Source: CAYFMH01 sp964344165 (lineage in GTDB: Bacteria; Patescibacteriota; Gracilibacteria; UBA4473). Taken from it: 43,315 nt of DNA. Positions 33,016 to 39,370 of this stretch are shown here, in pieces. The notes beneath the pieces were generated by a model. That model searched no databases, was not told where the DNA came from, and saw only the letters and a list, made by a program, of their open reading frames with translations. Location of the stretch: NCBI GenBank assembly GCA_964344165.1, contig CAYFMH010000003.1:1-43315 (forward strand), written 5' to 3'. The position numbers were made by a program, and so were the translations under genes. The first letter of the stretch is position 1, and each line of letters starts with the position of its first letter.

Positions 33016-33324
33016 ATGAAAGCAAGAAAATTATTATCGCTTACACCATCTGCTTTAGCAGTGATTGGAGGGGTAGCTGTTGCCCCAGAAGTAAAAGCAG
33101 ATCCATCAAGTGAGATTTTAGCAACAATAGCAAGAGAAAAGCCGGAATTTATAGAAACGACATCAGATGGCTTCAGAAGGCGGATAGAGGCAATAGAAGC
33201 TAAAATCCCTAAAAAAGCTAATAAAAGTCCTTTTGTAACTACCATTGTTGGTCCAGAATCAGGATTTGGTCCTAAAGCTGATTTTCGGGGGAGATTTGGA
33301 CAGATGAGGAACAAAAAAAACTAG
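33016..33324 (+). CDS. Small secreted protein of unknown function (102 aa)
   Basis: No family recognised. The N-terminus is a signal peptide (MKARKLLSLTPSALAVIGGVAVAPEVKA, cleavage after VKA). The mature ~74 residues are basic, with a helical stretch (EILATIAREKPEFIETTSDGFRRRIEAIEAKIPKK) and a C-terminal glycine/arginine segment (GPESGFGPKADFRGRFGQMRNKK). No Cys, so no disulfides. It sits under a strong promoter between the YggT gene and a duplicated YggT 3' fragment, so it may have arrived by insertion or local duplication. Confidence 0.65.
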   Translation: MKARKLLSLTPSALAVIGGVAVAPEVKADPSSEILATIAREKPEFIETTSDGFRRRIEAIEAKIPKKANKSPFVTTIVGPESGFGPKADFRGRFGQMRNKKN

Positions 33325-33327
33325 AAA

Positions 33328-33390
33328 TTTAATTTGTTGAATATTTTGGGAGATGCGGCGAAGGCTTTTTTGGTGAGTTTTTTATAAATT
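33328..33390 (+). pseudogene. Truncated copy of the YggT gene 3' end
   Basis: Translates in one frame to LLNILGDAAKAFLVSFL-stop, matching the end of the intact gene (LLSFLGKAAQNFLVSLL-stop), and the DNA following both stops (ATAGATTTTTTGC versus ATAAATTTTTTGG) is also alike. It has no start and is a duplicated fragment. Confidence 0.7.
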
Positions 33391-33410
33391 TTTTGGCAGT
33401 AAATGGAGCG

Positions 33411-33799
33411 ATGATGCATATAGCCAAACTAATTGGTCTTTATGATGAAGTACAGAGAGAAGCCATAAACACCTAATCACACATGGATCAATATAAAGTT
33501 TGAAATAACTCAAACAAAAAATACTTCTGGAGTAGAGAGAACTTCCCTGTTTTTGATTTTGTGTATTTTCTGAGACAAGATGTCTTTCCGGTTATTTTTG
33601 AGGAAAAAAAGTTCATCGACTGCATTCATCCGGTCATTTATTGGGGTAGAGAGAAATATTCAACAGTAGAATTTTTTGAGCTATTGTCTGACTTTGTTTT
33701 GGAGTCGGTCCTATGGCCAATTTAGTCGATCAGGATAGTCGGTTCAAAATCACCATAAGCAGGCTCAATAAAAAGAGGTTCGACTATAAGCCTGAGTAG
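33411..33799 (+). pseudogene. Decayed coding segment
   Basis: One frame reads MMHIAKLIGLYDEVQREAIN, stop, then MDQYKV, UGA stop, then about 73 clean codons with coding character (KKYFWSRENFPVFDFVYFLR ... VIYWGREKYSTVEFFELLSD ... stop at 33723-33725). A second short frame starts at ATG 33713 and ends at 33799 (MANLVDQDSRFKITISRLNK...). I do not recognise the family. In-frame stops suggest a degraded accessory gene. It fills most of the 523-bp gap between the secreted-protein and helical genes; no other gene is seen there. Confidence 0.45.
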
Positions 33800-33847
33800 C
33801 TAAAATAAAACTCGACAAACCACCACTGCATCTCTATAATCCTGATA

Positions 33848-35485
33848 ATGGCCCTGCCAGCAGCGATCGATCCTGAGGTAGCCGTAGGCAATGAAGCCCA
33901 AAAAGATCATTTACGAGGCTTGGTGGCTGCTTGTGCGCAGTTTGCTCCGAGGGATCGGGCTTTTCATATTGCGCAGATTGAGAATGGAGAAACCACTGAA
34001 GATAAAATTAATTTTTATATCCAGGCAGCGAAGCTGCGAGAACAAGTTCTTCAAAATGTCCCTCCCCACAAGCGCCCGGCGATTTTGAACAAAATAAATA
34101 GTGTCTTGGATGAACATACGGGAGAAGGCAGAGGTATAAAATTGCAGAGGCTCGAAGAGATCGGGCAGGCGATTGAGCTTTTTCGGTCGGATCAGACGCT
34201 CCTGCGACACAAAATGTGGCGATCTCAGCATCTGCCATCAGAGCTTGGAAATCAGGTGCTCAAAACACTCATTTCTGATGATTTAGAACGATTCAATCGA
34301 GAATATGAGCAGGTTTTTACGCCAAAATTTTGGGGGAAAATTTATGGAGTTTTTTCTCGGGATTTTCCAGAATTTGTAAAATCTTTTCCATATCCGGAGG
34401 AAGCAGATTTTTTGGAAGCTTTTACTTCTCTAGAAGAGTTACCCAAATTTTTGGTAAAATTAAAAACCGCGGCAGAAAAAGATACAAAAAAAATGCTGAA
34501 GTCTTTTTTTAATAAAAAAGCAGCGGCTGGATATCTGGAAAAGTTACAAATAATCTCCTCAAAAGATCCAGAAAAGATCGTACATTTTTTACACGAATTG
34601 TGTGAAGAACGTGAAAAAAATAGGAGAGAAGCGCAGTCTATTTTGGCCTGGGCTGAGAAGCTCGCGTTGGCTGGAGAATTGGAGGCCGCTCGATCGGAGG
34701 TAGAGATTGTTCAGAAGCGTTTTGGAGACGTTGCAATTAAAGGAGGCGGAGGAATTATTGAGCATTTGTCTTGGGATCTTGAAAAAAAGGCTAAAAAAGC
34801 AAAATTGGAAGAAAAGAAAGCAAAATTGAAGGATCAAAGAAAAGAGCGTTTGATGATCGGAATTGATTCTGCTTTGAAGAGAGAAAATTTTGATGGGGCA
34901 AGAATCTTGGCCAGACAATTACAGGATTTGGATCACGAAGAAGGGGAAAAAGCTTTTCAAAGAATAGAAGATACAGAGGAATCTCAAGAACAGGTAGTGA
35001 TTCAAGAAGGAGAAGAATCTAAGGAAAATATGTCTGAAGGGCGAAGAGAAAGTATAAAATTTTATGAGGGAACTATGGAGATGCTAAAAGGAGTAATGGA
35101 AGAAGCTGAAAAAATGCATATAGGTGCCAATGATGAAAAATGGTGGTGTGATCTTAATCGTCAAAAATTGCTCCGGGACAGGGGCCTTTATGAAAAATAT
35201 AGAGACCTCAATAATGGAGATCCTTTTATGCCATCTACAAAACAAGCAGGAGGATTTCGTTTTCGATGGTTTGATTTCAAAGCTGGCAATCGCTTGAATT
35301 TTGAAAACGCAAAATCCGGGAATATTTATTTGGGACGTTTGAAGCAATCAGGTTATGGTTTGGTAGTATTGGCTGGTGTGTTTTCTATGAATTGGCAGAA
35401 TCCAAAAGATCCAATTTTTACCCCACAAAAGATGCTCGAGATCGTGAAGCGAAAATTGAGTGAATTGAAGGGGGAAGTGGTGTAG
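33848..35485 (+). CDS. Hypothetical helical protein (545 aa)
   Basis: No family recognised. It is almost entirely helical and rich in Lys and Glu, with no signal peptide or membrane segment. Residues ~205-330 form a long charged coiled-coil-like zone (KKMLKSFFNKKAAAGYLEKL, LEKKAKKAKLEEKKAKLKDQ). An acidic linker (~370-395, EESQEQVVIQEGEESKENMS) leads to a C-terminal domain (~400-545) with aromatic and Trp residues (NDEKWWCDLNR, GGFRFRWFDFKAGNRLNF, SGNIYLGRLKQSGYGLVVLA) that looks folded and could bind a ligand or partner. It has an ATG start and no clear Shine-Dalgarno. Scaffold or structural roles are possible but unsupported. Confidence 0.65.
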   Translation: MALPAAIDPEVAVGNEAQKDHLRGLVAACAQFAPRDRAFHIAQIENGETTEDKINFYIQAAKLREQVLQNVPPHKRPAILNKINSVLDEHTGEGRGIKLQRLEEIGQAIELFRSDQTLLRHKMWRSQHLPSELGNQVLKTLISDDLERFNREYEQVFTPKFWGKIYGVFSRDFPEFVKSFPYPEEADFLEAFTSLEELPKFLVKLKTAAEKDTKKMLKSFFNKKAAAGYLEKLQIISSKDPEKIVHFLHELCEEREKNRREAQSILAWAEKLALAGELEAARSEVEIVQKRFGDVAIKGGGGIIEHLSWDLEKKAKKAKLEEKKAKLKDQRKERLMIGIDSALKRENFDGARILARQLQDLDHEEGEKAFQRIEDTEESQEQVVIQEGEESKENMSEGRRESIKFYEGTMEMLKGVMEEAEKMHIGANDEKWWCDLNRQKLLRDRGLYEKYRDLNNGDPFMPSTKQAGGFRFRWFDFKAGNRLNFENAKSGNIYLGRLKQSGYGLVVLAGVFSMNWQNPKDPIFTPQKMLEIVKRKLSELKGEVV

Positions 35486-35597
35486 TAGCAGCAAGAAGCA
35501 AGGAGTAAGAAGCAAGGGAGGGAAATTATTGTGGACAAAAATAGAAAAGGAAATACACTCCCATCCGCCTTTATTAGCTCTTTTAAAAATAAAAGTA

Positions 35598-35643
35598 CAA
35601 AATTTGACCTAAGATTTTGAATATAAGGACAGGTCGAATTTTG
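35598..35643 (-). repeat. Hairpin repeat element, copy 2 (reverse)
   Basis: On the minus strand: arms CAAAATTCGACCT and AGGTCAAATTTTG around a loop starting GTCCTT. GACC/GGTC replaces AATC/GATT of copy 1, so both arms change together. It lies 74 bp upstream of tRNA-Cys. Confidence 0.7.
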
Positions 35644-35716
35644 GGAGGAGGGATTTAGTAATGCTGGAAGGAATTTCGTTAGAAATTTCTGAAAGCATGG
35701 ATAAAATCCCGACGAC

Positions 35717-35790
35717 GGCGCTATGGCGGAATGGTTACGCAGAGGCCTGCAAAGCCTTGTATCCCGGTTCAATTCCGGGTGGCGCCTCCA
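35717..35790 (+). tRNA. tRNA-Cys (GCA)
   Basis: A full cloverleaf is readable: acceptor GGCGCTA/TGGCGCC, anticodon loop CTGCAAA between GAGGC/GCCTT-type arms (anticodon GCA), T-arm CCCGG TTCAATT CCGGG, discriminator U73 (typical identity base for tRNA-Cys) and encoded CCA at 35788-35790. Confidence 0.95.
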
Positions 35791-35861
35791 GCTCAGAAAT
35801 GACTCCAATTTACATACTTTGTTATCACAAAGTATTCCAATATTCCGTCATTTCTTCGCTT

Positions 35862-35891
35862 CAAAATTTAATCTTTAAGGATTAAATTTTG
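35862..35891 (+). repeat. Hairpin repeat element, copy 4 (short)
   Basis: A 30-nt perfect hairpin, CAAAATTTAATC / GATTAAATTTTG with a 6-nt loop, between tRNA-Cys and tRNA-Leu. It may be a deleted form of the longer copies. A terminator role for tRNA-Cys is possible, but no T run follows. Confidence 0.75.
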
Positions 35892-35898
35892 GGAAAAT

Positions 35899-35985
35899 GC
35901 TCGGGTGGTGGAATGGTAGACACGAAGGACTTAAAATCCTTTGCCCTCATACGGCGTGCGGGTTCAAGTCCCGCCCCGAGCACCA
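35899..35985 (+). tRNA. tRNA-Leu (UAA)
   Basis: Class II tRNA: acceptor GCTCGGG/CCCGAGC, anticodon loop CTTAAAA (anticodon UAA) in the arm AAGGA/TCCTT, a long variable arm (TGCCCTCATACGGCG) and T-arm GCGGG TTCAAGT CCCGC. CCA is encoded at the end (35983-35985). Confidence 0.95.
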
Positions 35986-36010
35986 TCGTCGCTAGAAGAT
36001 TACGTTGCTT

Positions 36011-36034
36011 TCGTCCCGAGGCATCGGGACTTCA
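36011..36034. repeat. GC-rich REP-like element, copy 2
   Basis: Inner hairpin GTCCCGA (36013-36019) / TCGGGAC (36024-36030), 26 bp after tRNA-Leu. Confidence 0.55.
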
Positions 36035-36056
36035 GCTACTTCATCTTCGCTCCTCT

Positions 36057-36101
36057 CAAAATCCAATCTGTCCAGAATTTAAATTAGTAGATTGAATTTT
36101 G
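36057..36101 (+). repeat. Hairpin repeat element, copy 3
   Basis: 45 nt, arms CAAAATCCAATCT / AGATTGAATTTTG with loop starting GTCC. It lies 72 bp after tRNA-Leu and shares the preceding CTTCGCTCCTCT with copy 1's CTTCTCCTCT. Confidence 0.75.
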
Positions 36102-36120
36102 GATCTAATAAATTTTTTTT

Positions 36121-36573
36121 ATGAAAATAAAACTATACTTCTTTGGGAAGAAAAACGAGATTACTGATCGAGAGCAGGAGTTGGTTAAACGAATTGGTTT
36201 TCGGGCAAAGATAGAGATCAATCCGATAGCTCAGGCTGGGATTGGCGATGCCGGGAAAACTAAAAAGATTGAGGCGGAAAAAATTTTGAACAAAATAAGT
36301 GATCAAAGCTTTCTCATTGCGTTTGATGAACGAGGGGAGGAATTTGATTCTCCGGGTTTTTCGAAATGGCTTAAAGATAGATTGGTTGATGAAAAAGAAG
36401 TGATCTTTGTGATCGGAGGGGCGGATGGTTTGGATGAATCTATTTTATCTCGGGCTGATTTTTGTTTGCGTTTTGGGCGGATGGTGTGGACGCGGAATCT
36501 TTTTCGGTATATGGCGTGTGAGCAGATTTATCGGGCATTGGAGATTGATGGAGGAGGGAACTTCCACAAGTAA
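36121..36573 (+). CDS. rlmH: 23S rRNA (pseudouridine1915-N3)-methyltransferase RlmH (150 aa)
   Basis: SPOUT-fold enzyme that methylates pseudouridine 1915 in helix 69 of 23S rRNA. Family landmarks: SFLIAFDERGEEFDSPGFSKWL, the SAM-binding knot VIFVIGGADGLDESILSRADFCLRFGRMVWTRNL and the C-terminal EQIYRALEIDGGGNFHK, matching the 'EQ.YRA..i..g..YHK' end of RlmH with Phe for Tyr. Length is normal. No operon partner; the tRNA genes lie upstream. Confidence 0.93.
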   Translation: MKIKLYFFGKKNEITDREQELVKRIGFRAKIEINPIAQAGIGDAGKTKKIEAEKILNKISDQSFLIAFDERGEEFDSPGFSKWLKDRLVDEKEVIFVIGGADGLDESILSRADFCLRFGRMVWTRNLFRYMACEQIYRALEIDGGGNFHK

Positions 36574-36576
36574 ATC

Positions 36577-36606
36577 TTCAATCTGCAATTTTCAATTATC
36601 AATGAA
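36577..36606. repeat. CAATTATCAAT-type repeat after rlmH
   Basis: TCAATCTGCAATTTTCAATT then ATCAATG, the same degenerate family as at about 12756 and 27196. Confidence 0.5.
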
Positions 36607-36630
36607 GGAAGTAAAAAAGTGATTTTTTTC

Positions 36631-36659
36631 TTGACTTTTATTTTTTGAAAAATTAATGT
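36631..36659 (+). promoter_or_regulatory. Promoter of the YerC-like repressor gene
   Basis: TTGACT (36631-36636), 17-bp spacer, TAATGT (36654-36659), 32 nt before ATG 36692. Confidence 0.65.
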
Positions 36660-36683
36660 GTTAACAAGTTAAAACAATAACAC
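36658..36683 (+). promoter_or_regulatory. Operator-like inverted repeat at the YerC-like promoter
   Basis: GTGTTA (36658-36663) and TAACAC (36678-36683), 14 bp apart, overlapping the -10 and the start-site region. The TAAC-rich arms and placement suit autorepression by the TrpR-like product. Confidence 0.5.
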
Positions 36684-36691
36684 AATCTAAA

Positions 36692-36991
36692 ATGATAAAA
36701 AATTGGGAAACACCCGAGTTGAGATCGCTCTTTCAGACGATCAAATCGCTCAAAAACGAAGAAGCAATTGCGGCCTTCATGCGAGACGTGGCGACGATCG
36801 GAGAGCTGACCGAGATGGCTAAGCGATGGGAAGCGGCCAAAATGATCGATAAAAAAGTACCCTACCGAGAAATCGCGAAAAAGACAGGGCTCTCTACTAC
36901 AACGGTTTCACGAGTGGCATACTGGCTCAACAGTGGAGAAGGGGGGTATCAAATAGCAATTAGCAAAGAACATACAGAAACACAGATTTAA
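36692..36991 (+). CDS. TrpR/YerC-YecD-family repressor (99 aa)
   Basis: DNA-binding protein of the TrpR-like superfamily, closest in pattern to the YerC/YecD group. Residues ~5-50 form the helical core (LRSLFQTIKSLKNEEAIAAFMRDVATIGELTEMAKRWEAAKMI), then the helix-turn-helix (KVPYREIAKKTGLSTTTVSRVAYWLNSGEGGY). The last ~13 residues (ISKEHTETQI) are encoded by the start of a widespread intergenic repeat (ACAGAAACACAGATT), so the repeat has probably added to the reading frame. An inverted repeat over its own promoter suggests autoregulation. Whether it senses tryptophan is unknown; relatives of this type often do not. Confidence 0.88.
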   Translation: MIKNWETPELRSLFQTIKSLKNEEAIAAFMRDVATIGELTEMAKRWEAAKMIDKKVPYREIAKKTGLSTTTVSRVAYWLNSGEGGYQIAISKEHTETQI

Positions 36992-37112
36992 ATTCTGATT
37001 ACGCTGATTACGCAGATTAAAATATAAAAAACAGGTTTTCAGGAACTAAAAACTACCTGTCCTCCGAAGTCCCGAGGACTCGGGACGCAGGGGGAAAACT
37101 AACAACTAATTT
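36967..37112. repeat. Composite repeat and REP-like element after the YerC-like gene
   Basis: ACATACAGAAACACAGATTT and GATTACGCAGATTA sequence (36967-37018) overlaps the end of the repressor gene. AACTAAAAACTA units (37043-37056) follow, then a GC-rich hairpin GTCCCGAG / CTCGGGAC (37069-37076, 37079-37086), then AACTAACAACTAA (37097-37110). Confidence 0.65.
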
Positions 37113-37187
37113 ATGAACTATCTTTACATCAGTTTTTTACACCACTGGAAACTTGGCGCGAGTCAGGAGGATTTTTTTGACCATTGA
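37113..37187 (+). CDS. Possible leader peptide (24 aa) of the HisI-like gene
   Basis: ATG 37113 opens a 24-codon frame, MNYLYISFLHHWKL then GASQEDFFDH, ending at 37185-37187. It has two Tyr, two adjacent His, one Trp and three Phe in a short run. An internal AGGAGG (37165-37170), rare in this window, sits 6 nt before a TTG (37177) that begins a second 18-codon frame ending in the terminator hairpin at 37231-37233. The arrangement resembles an attenuation leader; it is not proven to be translated. Confidence 0.45.
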   Translation: MNYLYISFLHHWKLGASQEDFFDH

Positions 37188-37213
37188 ATTTGGTGAAAAT
37201 CTTATGACTTTGG

Positions 37214-37245
37214 GCCTCTTCTGTTTTGTTTGAAGAGGCTTTTTA
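37214..37245 (+). terminator. Intrinsic terminator/attenuator before the HisI-like gene
   Basis: Perfect 8-bp stem GCCTCTTC (37214-37221) / GAAGAGGC (37232-37239) with a 10-nt loop, followed by TTTTTA. It is placed 20 bp before ATG 37266, so read-through must be controlled for the gene to be expressed from upstream. Confidence 0.7.
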
Positions 37246-37265
37246 TTTCTTAATTTTTTAAAATA

Positions 37266-37691
37266 ATGACAAAATGTGAAAAAACCGGTAACGAGGAATT
37301 AGGTTTGAAATTTGAAAAATATGAGGGGGATCTTATGCCTACTTTTGTTCAAGATGTTGAGACGGGAGAAGTTTTAATGGGGGCGGGGGTTACTCCCGAG
37401 GCACTTAAAAAAACTATAGAAACTGGATTGGCAACTTTTTATAGTCGAACTGAAAATGAACTGTGGACAAAAGGATTAACTTCAGGTGATACACTTTCTG
37501 TAGAAGAGATACGAACAGATTGTGATCAGGATGCATTGCTTTATCTCGTGAGAGTCAATGGAACTGGGGCCTGTCACAAAGAAGGATGGGGAACTTGTTT
37601 TCGACGAGAAGTAGATATGGTGAGTGGAAGAGTTAGTTCTGTTCTTACCCCTCGAAAAAAGTGGTTAAAGGAACCTCCCTTATTCTGCTGA
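37266..37691 (+). CDS. Phosphoribosyl-AMP cyclohydrolase (HisI) homologue (141 aa)
   Basis: Matches HisI in pattern: DVETGEVLMGAGVTPEALKKTIETGLATFYSRTENELWTKGLTSGDTLSVEEIRTDCDQDALLYLVRVNGTGACHKEGWGTCFRR. The metal ligands are present: the DCDQD segment (residues 85-89) and Cys103 and Cys111 (GACHKEG..TCF). In HisI the enzyme opens the adenine ring of PR-AMP in histidine synthesis. No other his genes are seen here, so the protein may be a stand-alone relative with another substrate, or the pathway is elsewhere. An attenuator-like leader precedes it. The longer N-terminus (~25 residues) is not typical of the family. Confidence 0.85.
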   Translation: MTKCEKTGNEELGLKFEKYEGDLMPTFVQDVETGEVLMGAGVTPEALKKTIETGLATFYSRTENELWTKGLTSGDTLSVEEIRTDCDQDALLYLVRVNGTGACHKEGWGTCFRREVDMVSGRVSSVLTPRKKWLKEPPLFC

Positions 37692-37760
37692 ATTGATTAG
37701 GAAAAAAAGAAAAAGGAAAATTAAAAAGAGGGATGATAAGAAAAAACAAACCTAATTTTT

Positions 37761-38795
37761 TTAAAAAATCTTTCGCAAACTGTTTTCCCAGCAATTTTTC
37801 CAATCATTCAAACTTTGATCGATCAGGGTTTCTGATCCAGAAGTGAGTGAAATTTTGAATTCTTTGGTGGTTTTTCCCAGTTCAATCGCTTGATCCCCAA
37901 ATTTTTTTTCAATTAGTGCTGGATTATCGGTCGTCACAATCACGCCGAGATCCTCACCAAATAAAAATCCTGGAACATCTGCTTCTGGGATTTTTATTTC
38001 CGCTCCGAGTTGGCCTTCGAAGCACGATTTCAAAATCGCGGTGATGAGTCCGCCGCGGAGGATGGGATGGGCGGTGGAGATTTCATTTTTTGCAGCAATA
38101 GATTGCAGTAGAGACGAAACATGTTTCGTCTCTACGAGATCGATATTTGGGATTCGAGAATCTTCTTTTTTGCATACCCGAAGAAATTCTGATCCCCCTA
38201 GGTTTTCAGATCTTTTTCCGATGCAAAATATGGTTTCTCCGGCATTTTGAAAGGCTAATTGTGGAACCGTTTTGGGATCGTCCACTCGTCCAAAGATGGA
38301 GATGATGGCGGATGGGGGGATGGATTTTCCTCGGGTTTCATTGTAGAGGGAGACATTTCCGGAGACGATTGGGATTTCGAGTGCTTCACAGGCATTTTTT
38401 ACGCCCTCTACGCCGGATACAAATTCGCCCATCTGTTCTGGTTTTTCTGGATTTCCGAAGTTGAGACAGTCGGTGGCGGACAGGGGGGTAGCGCCGACAC
38501 AGGCGAGCTTGATGGTGGCTTCGCAGACGGCATTTATGGCTGCGGCTTTGGCATCAATTTTTGCCAGGTTTGGATTGCCTCCTGTGGCGATGGCGACGCC
38601 GGTTTTTGATTTGTCGTCTGGAAGTTCTGGGAAGTCTCGAAAAGGGGTGCAGATCGAGGCAGCGACACGCCCTCGTTCTTGAGCCGTGTTTCCCTGCACG
38701 TTTTTGTCGTATTTTTCGTAAATTGGTTGGGCGCTGGCGATATTGGGTGAGGCGAGGAGTGATTCGATTATTTCTGGTATTTTCATCGCAGGCAT
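37761..38795 (-). CDS. C-terminal half of PurL (FGAM synthase) (344 aa)
   Basis: Corresponds to the second half of PurL, starting at the 'LLASPNIASxxxxYEKYDxxVQGNT' segment (LLASPNIASAQPIYEKYDKN) and containing ATGGNPNLAKIDAKAAAINAVCEATIKLACVGATPLSATDCLNFGNPEKPEQ and PIVSGNVSLYNETRG, all standard for the second PurM-like (AIRS/GAR-type) domain. Full-length PurL is roughly 740 residues; the first ATP-binding AIRS half is missing and the upstream spacer (38796-38874) has no coding capacity. So it is either a split or remnant PurL, or an independent single-domain enzyme. A 28-bp palindrome (38108-38135) lies in frame at about residues 221-230. ATGs at residues 1 and 4 both could start it. Confidence 0.85.
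   Translation of the reverse strand: MPAMKIPEIIESLLASPNIASAQPIYEKYDKNVQGNTAQERGRVAASICTPFRDFPELPDDKSKTGVAIATGGNPNLAKIDAKAAAINAVCEATIKLACVGATPLSATDCLNFGNPEKPEQMGEFVSGVEGVKNACEALEIPIVSGNVSLYNETRGKSIPPSAIISIFGRVDDPKTVPQLAFQNAGETIFCIGKRSENLGGSEFLRVCKKEDSRIPNIDLVETKHVSSLLQSIAAKNEISTAHPILRGGLITAILKSCFEGQLGAEIKIPEADVPGFLFGEDLGVIVTTDNPALIEKKFGDQAIELGKTTKEFKISLTSGSETLIDQSLNDWKNCWENSLRKIF
38108..38135. repeat. 28-bp perfect palindrome inside the PurL gene
   Basis: Two 14-bp arms, GTAGAGACGAAACA / TGTTTCGTCTCTAC, meet without loop. It is in frame, adding a VETKHVSSL-type peptide with no counterpart I can recall in PurL. The motif GAGACGAAA recurs in the rplA terminator. Confidence 0.85.
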
Positions 38796-38874
38796 TGTCT
38801 TTATTTACTCAAAAAAATCTACCCCTTTTTTATTGAAAAATGAAAGCAGGTAAAAGTCGTCCTAATATTTAATT

Positions 38875-39243
38875 TTAAATTTCAAGTTCTGGAAGGTCTT
38901 CTGATACTTCTGTCCCGTGGTAATACAGTTGTAAACAACGTTTTCCATTTAATTTACAAGTTTTGTCTTTTTGAAAAGAAACACAGACTACATCAAATGC
39001 ACTTGTGGCAGTTCTATCAACAGCTTTTCGGATATGTATAGTTGGGATAAAATCTAGATTATCAGTACCACATCCAGCTTCTTCAAAGCCATCACTTAAG
39101 CCAACTCCATCTAGTATATCATCAAAGCCTTCGGCCCCTTCTGATAATGCATTAACATTCTTTGCATAGCTTAAATCTTCAACAAATGTTCCATTGTCAC
39201 CAAATGGTCTTGGGGCTAAGAAACGGGAAAGTGGTTTATTCAT
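38875..39243 (-). CDS. Hypothetical protein (122 aa)
   Basis: No family recognised. Acidic, with a Gly/Asp-rich middle (EGAEGFDDILDGVGLSDGFEEAGCGTDNLDF) followed by a beta-type segment (IPTIHIRKAVDRTATSAFDVVCVSFQKDKTCKLNGKRCLQLYYHGTEV) with four Cys in the protein. No signal peptide. It has a strong promoter (39280-39307) and ATG 39243. It lies between the half PurL gene and the divergent SLH gene. Confidence 0.6.
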   Translation of the reverse strand: MNKPLSRFLAPRPFGDNGTFVEDLSYAKNVNALSEGAEGFDDILDGVGLSDGFEEAGCGTDNLDFIPTIHIRKAVDRTATSAFDVVCVSFQKDKTCKLNGKRCLQLYYHGTEVSEDLPELEI

Positions 39244-39279
39244 TTTTAAGAATAAGAATTGGGTTGAAAAAGTGATGTA

Positions 39280-39307
39280 ATATTAATTGTAAAATCAACT
39301 TTGTCAA
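39280..39307 (-). promoter_or_regulatory. Promoter of the 122-aa gene
   Basis: Minus strand: TTGACA (39302-39307), 16-bp spacer, TAATAT (39280-39285), 36 nt before ATG 39243. Confidence 0.65.
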
Positions 39308-39370
39308 GTTTTTCTTTTTGCGATTTTTGATTTCTTCCTTTAAATTTAACTAAACTTAATAATATAAACC

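Noticed and set aside
33483..33725. UGA at 33501 read as an amino acid to give one longer protein
   Set aside because: Genes elsewhere stop cleanly at UGA and no long gene needs recoding; another in-frame stop (TAA 33474) lies just upstream, so decay is the simpler reading.
26634..37112. CRISPR array from regularly repeated intergenic units
   Set aside because: The repeats are degenerate, A/T-rich, variable in spacing and dispersed among genes, with no unique spacers and no cas genes.
38259..38609. Plus-strand frame inside the PurL gene
   Set aside because: Gly/Trp/Asp-rich shadow of a clear PurL homologue on the opposite strand.
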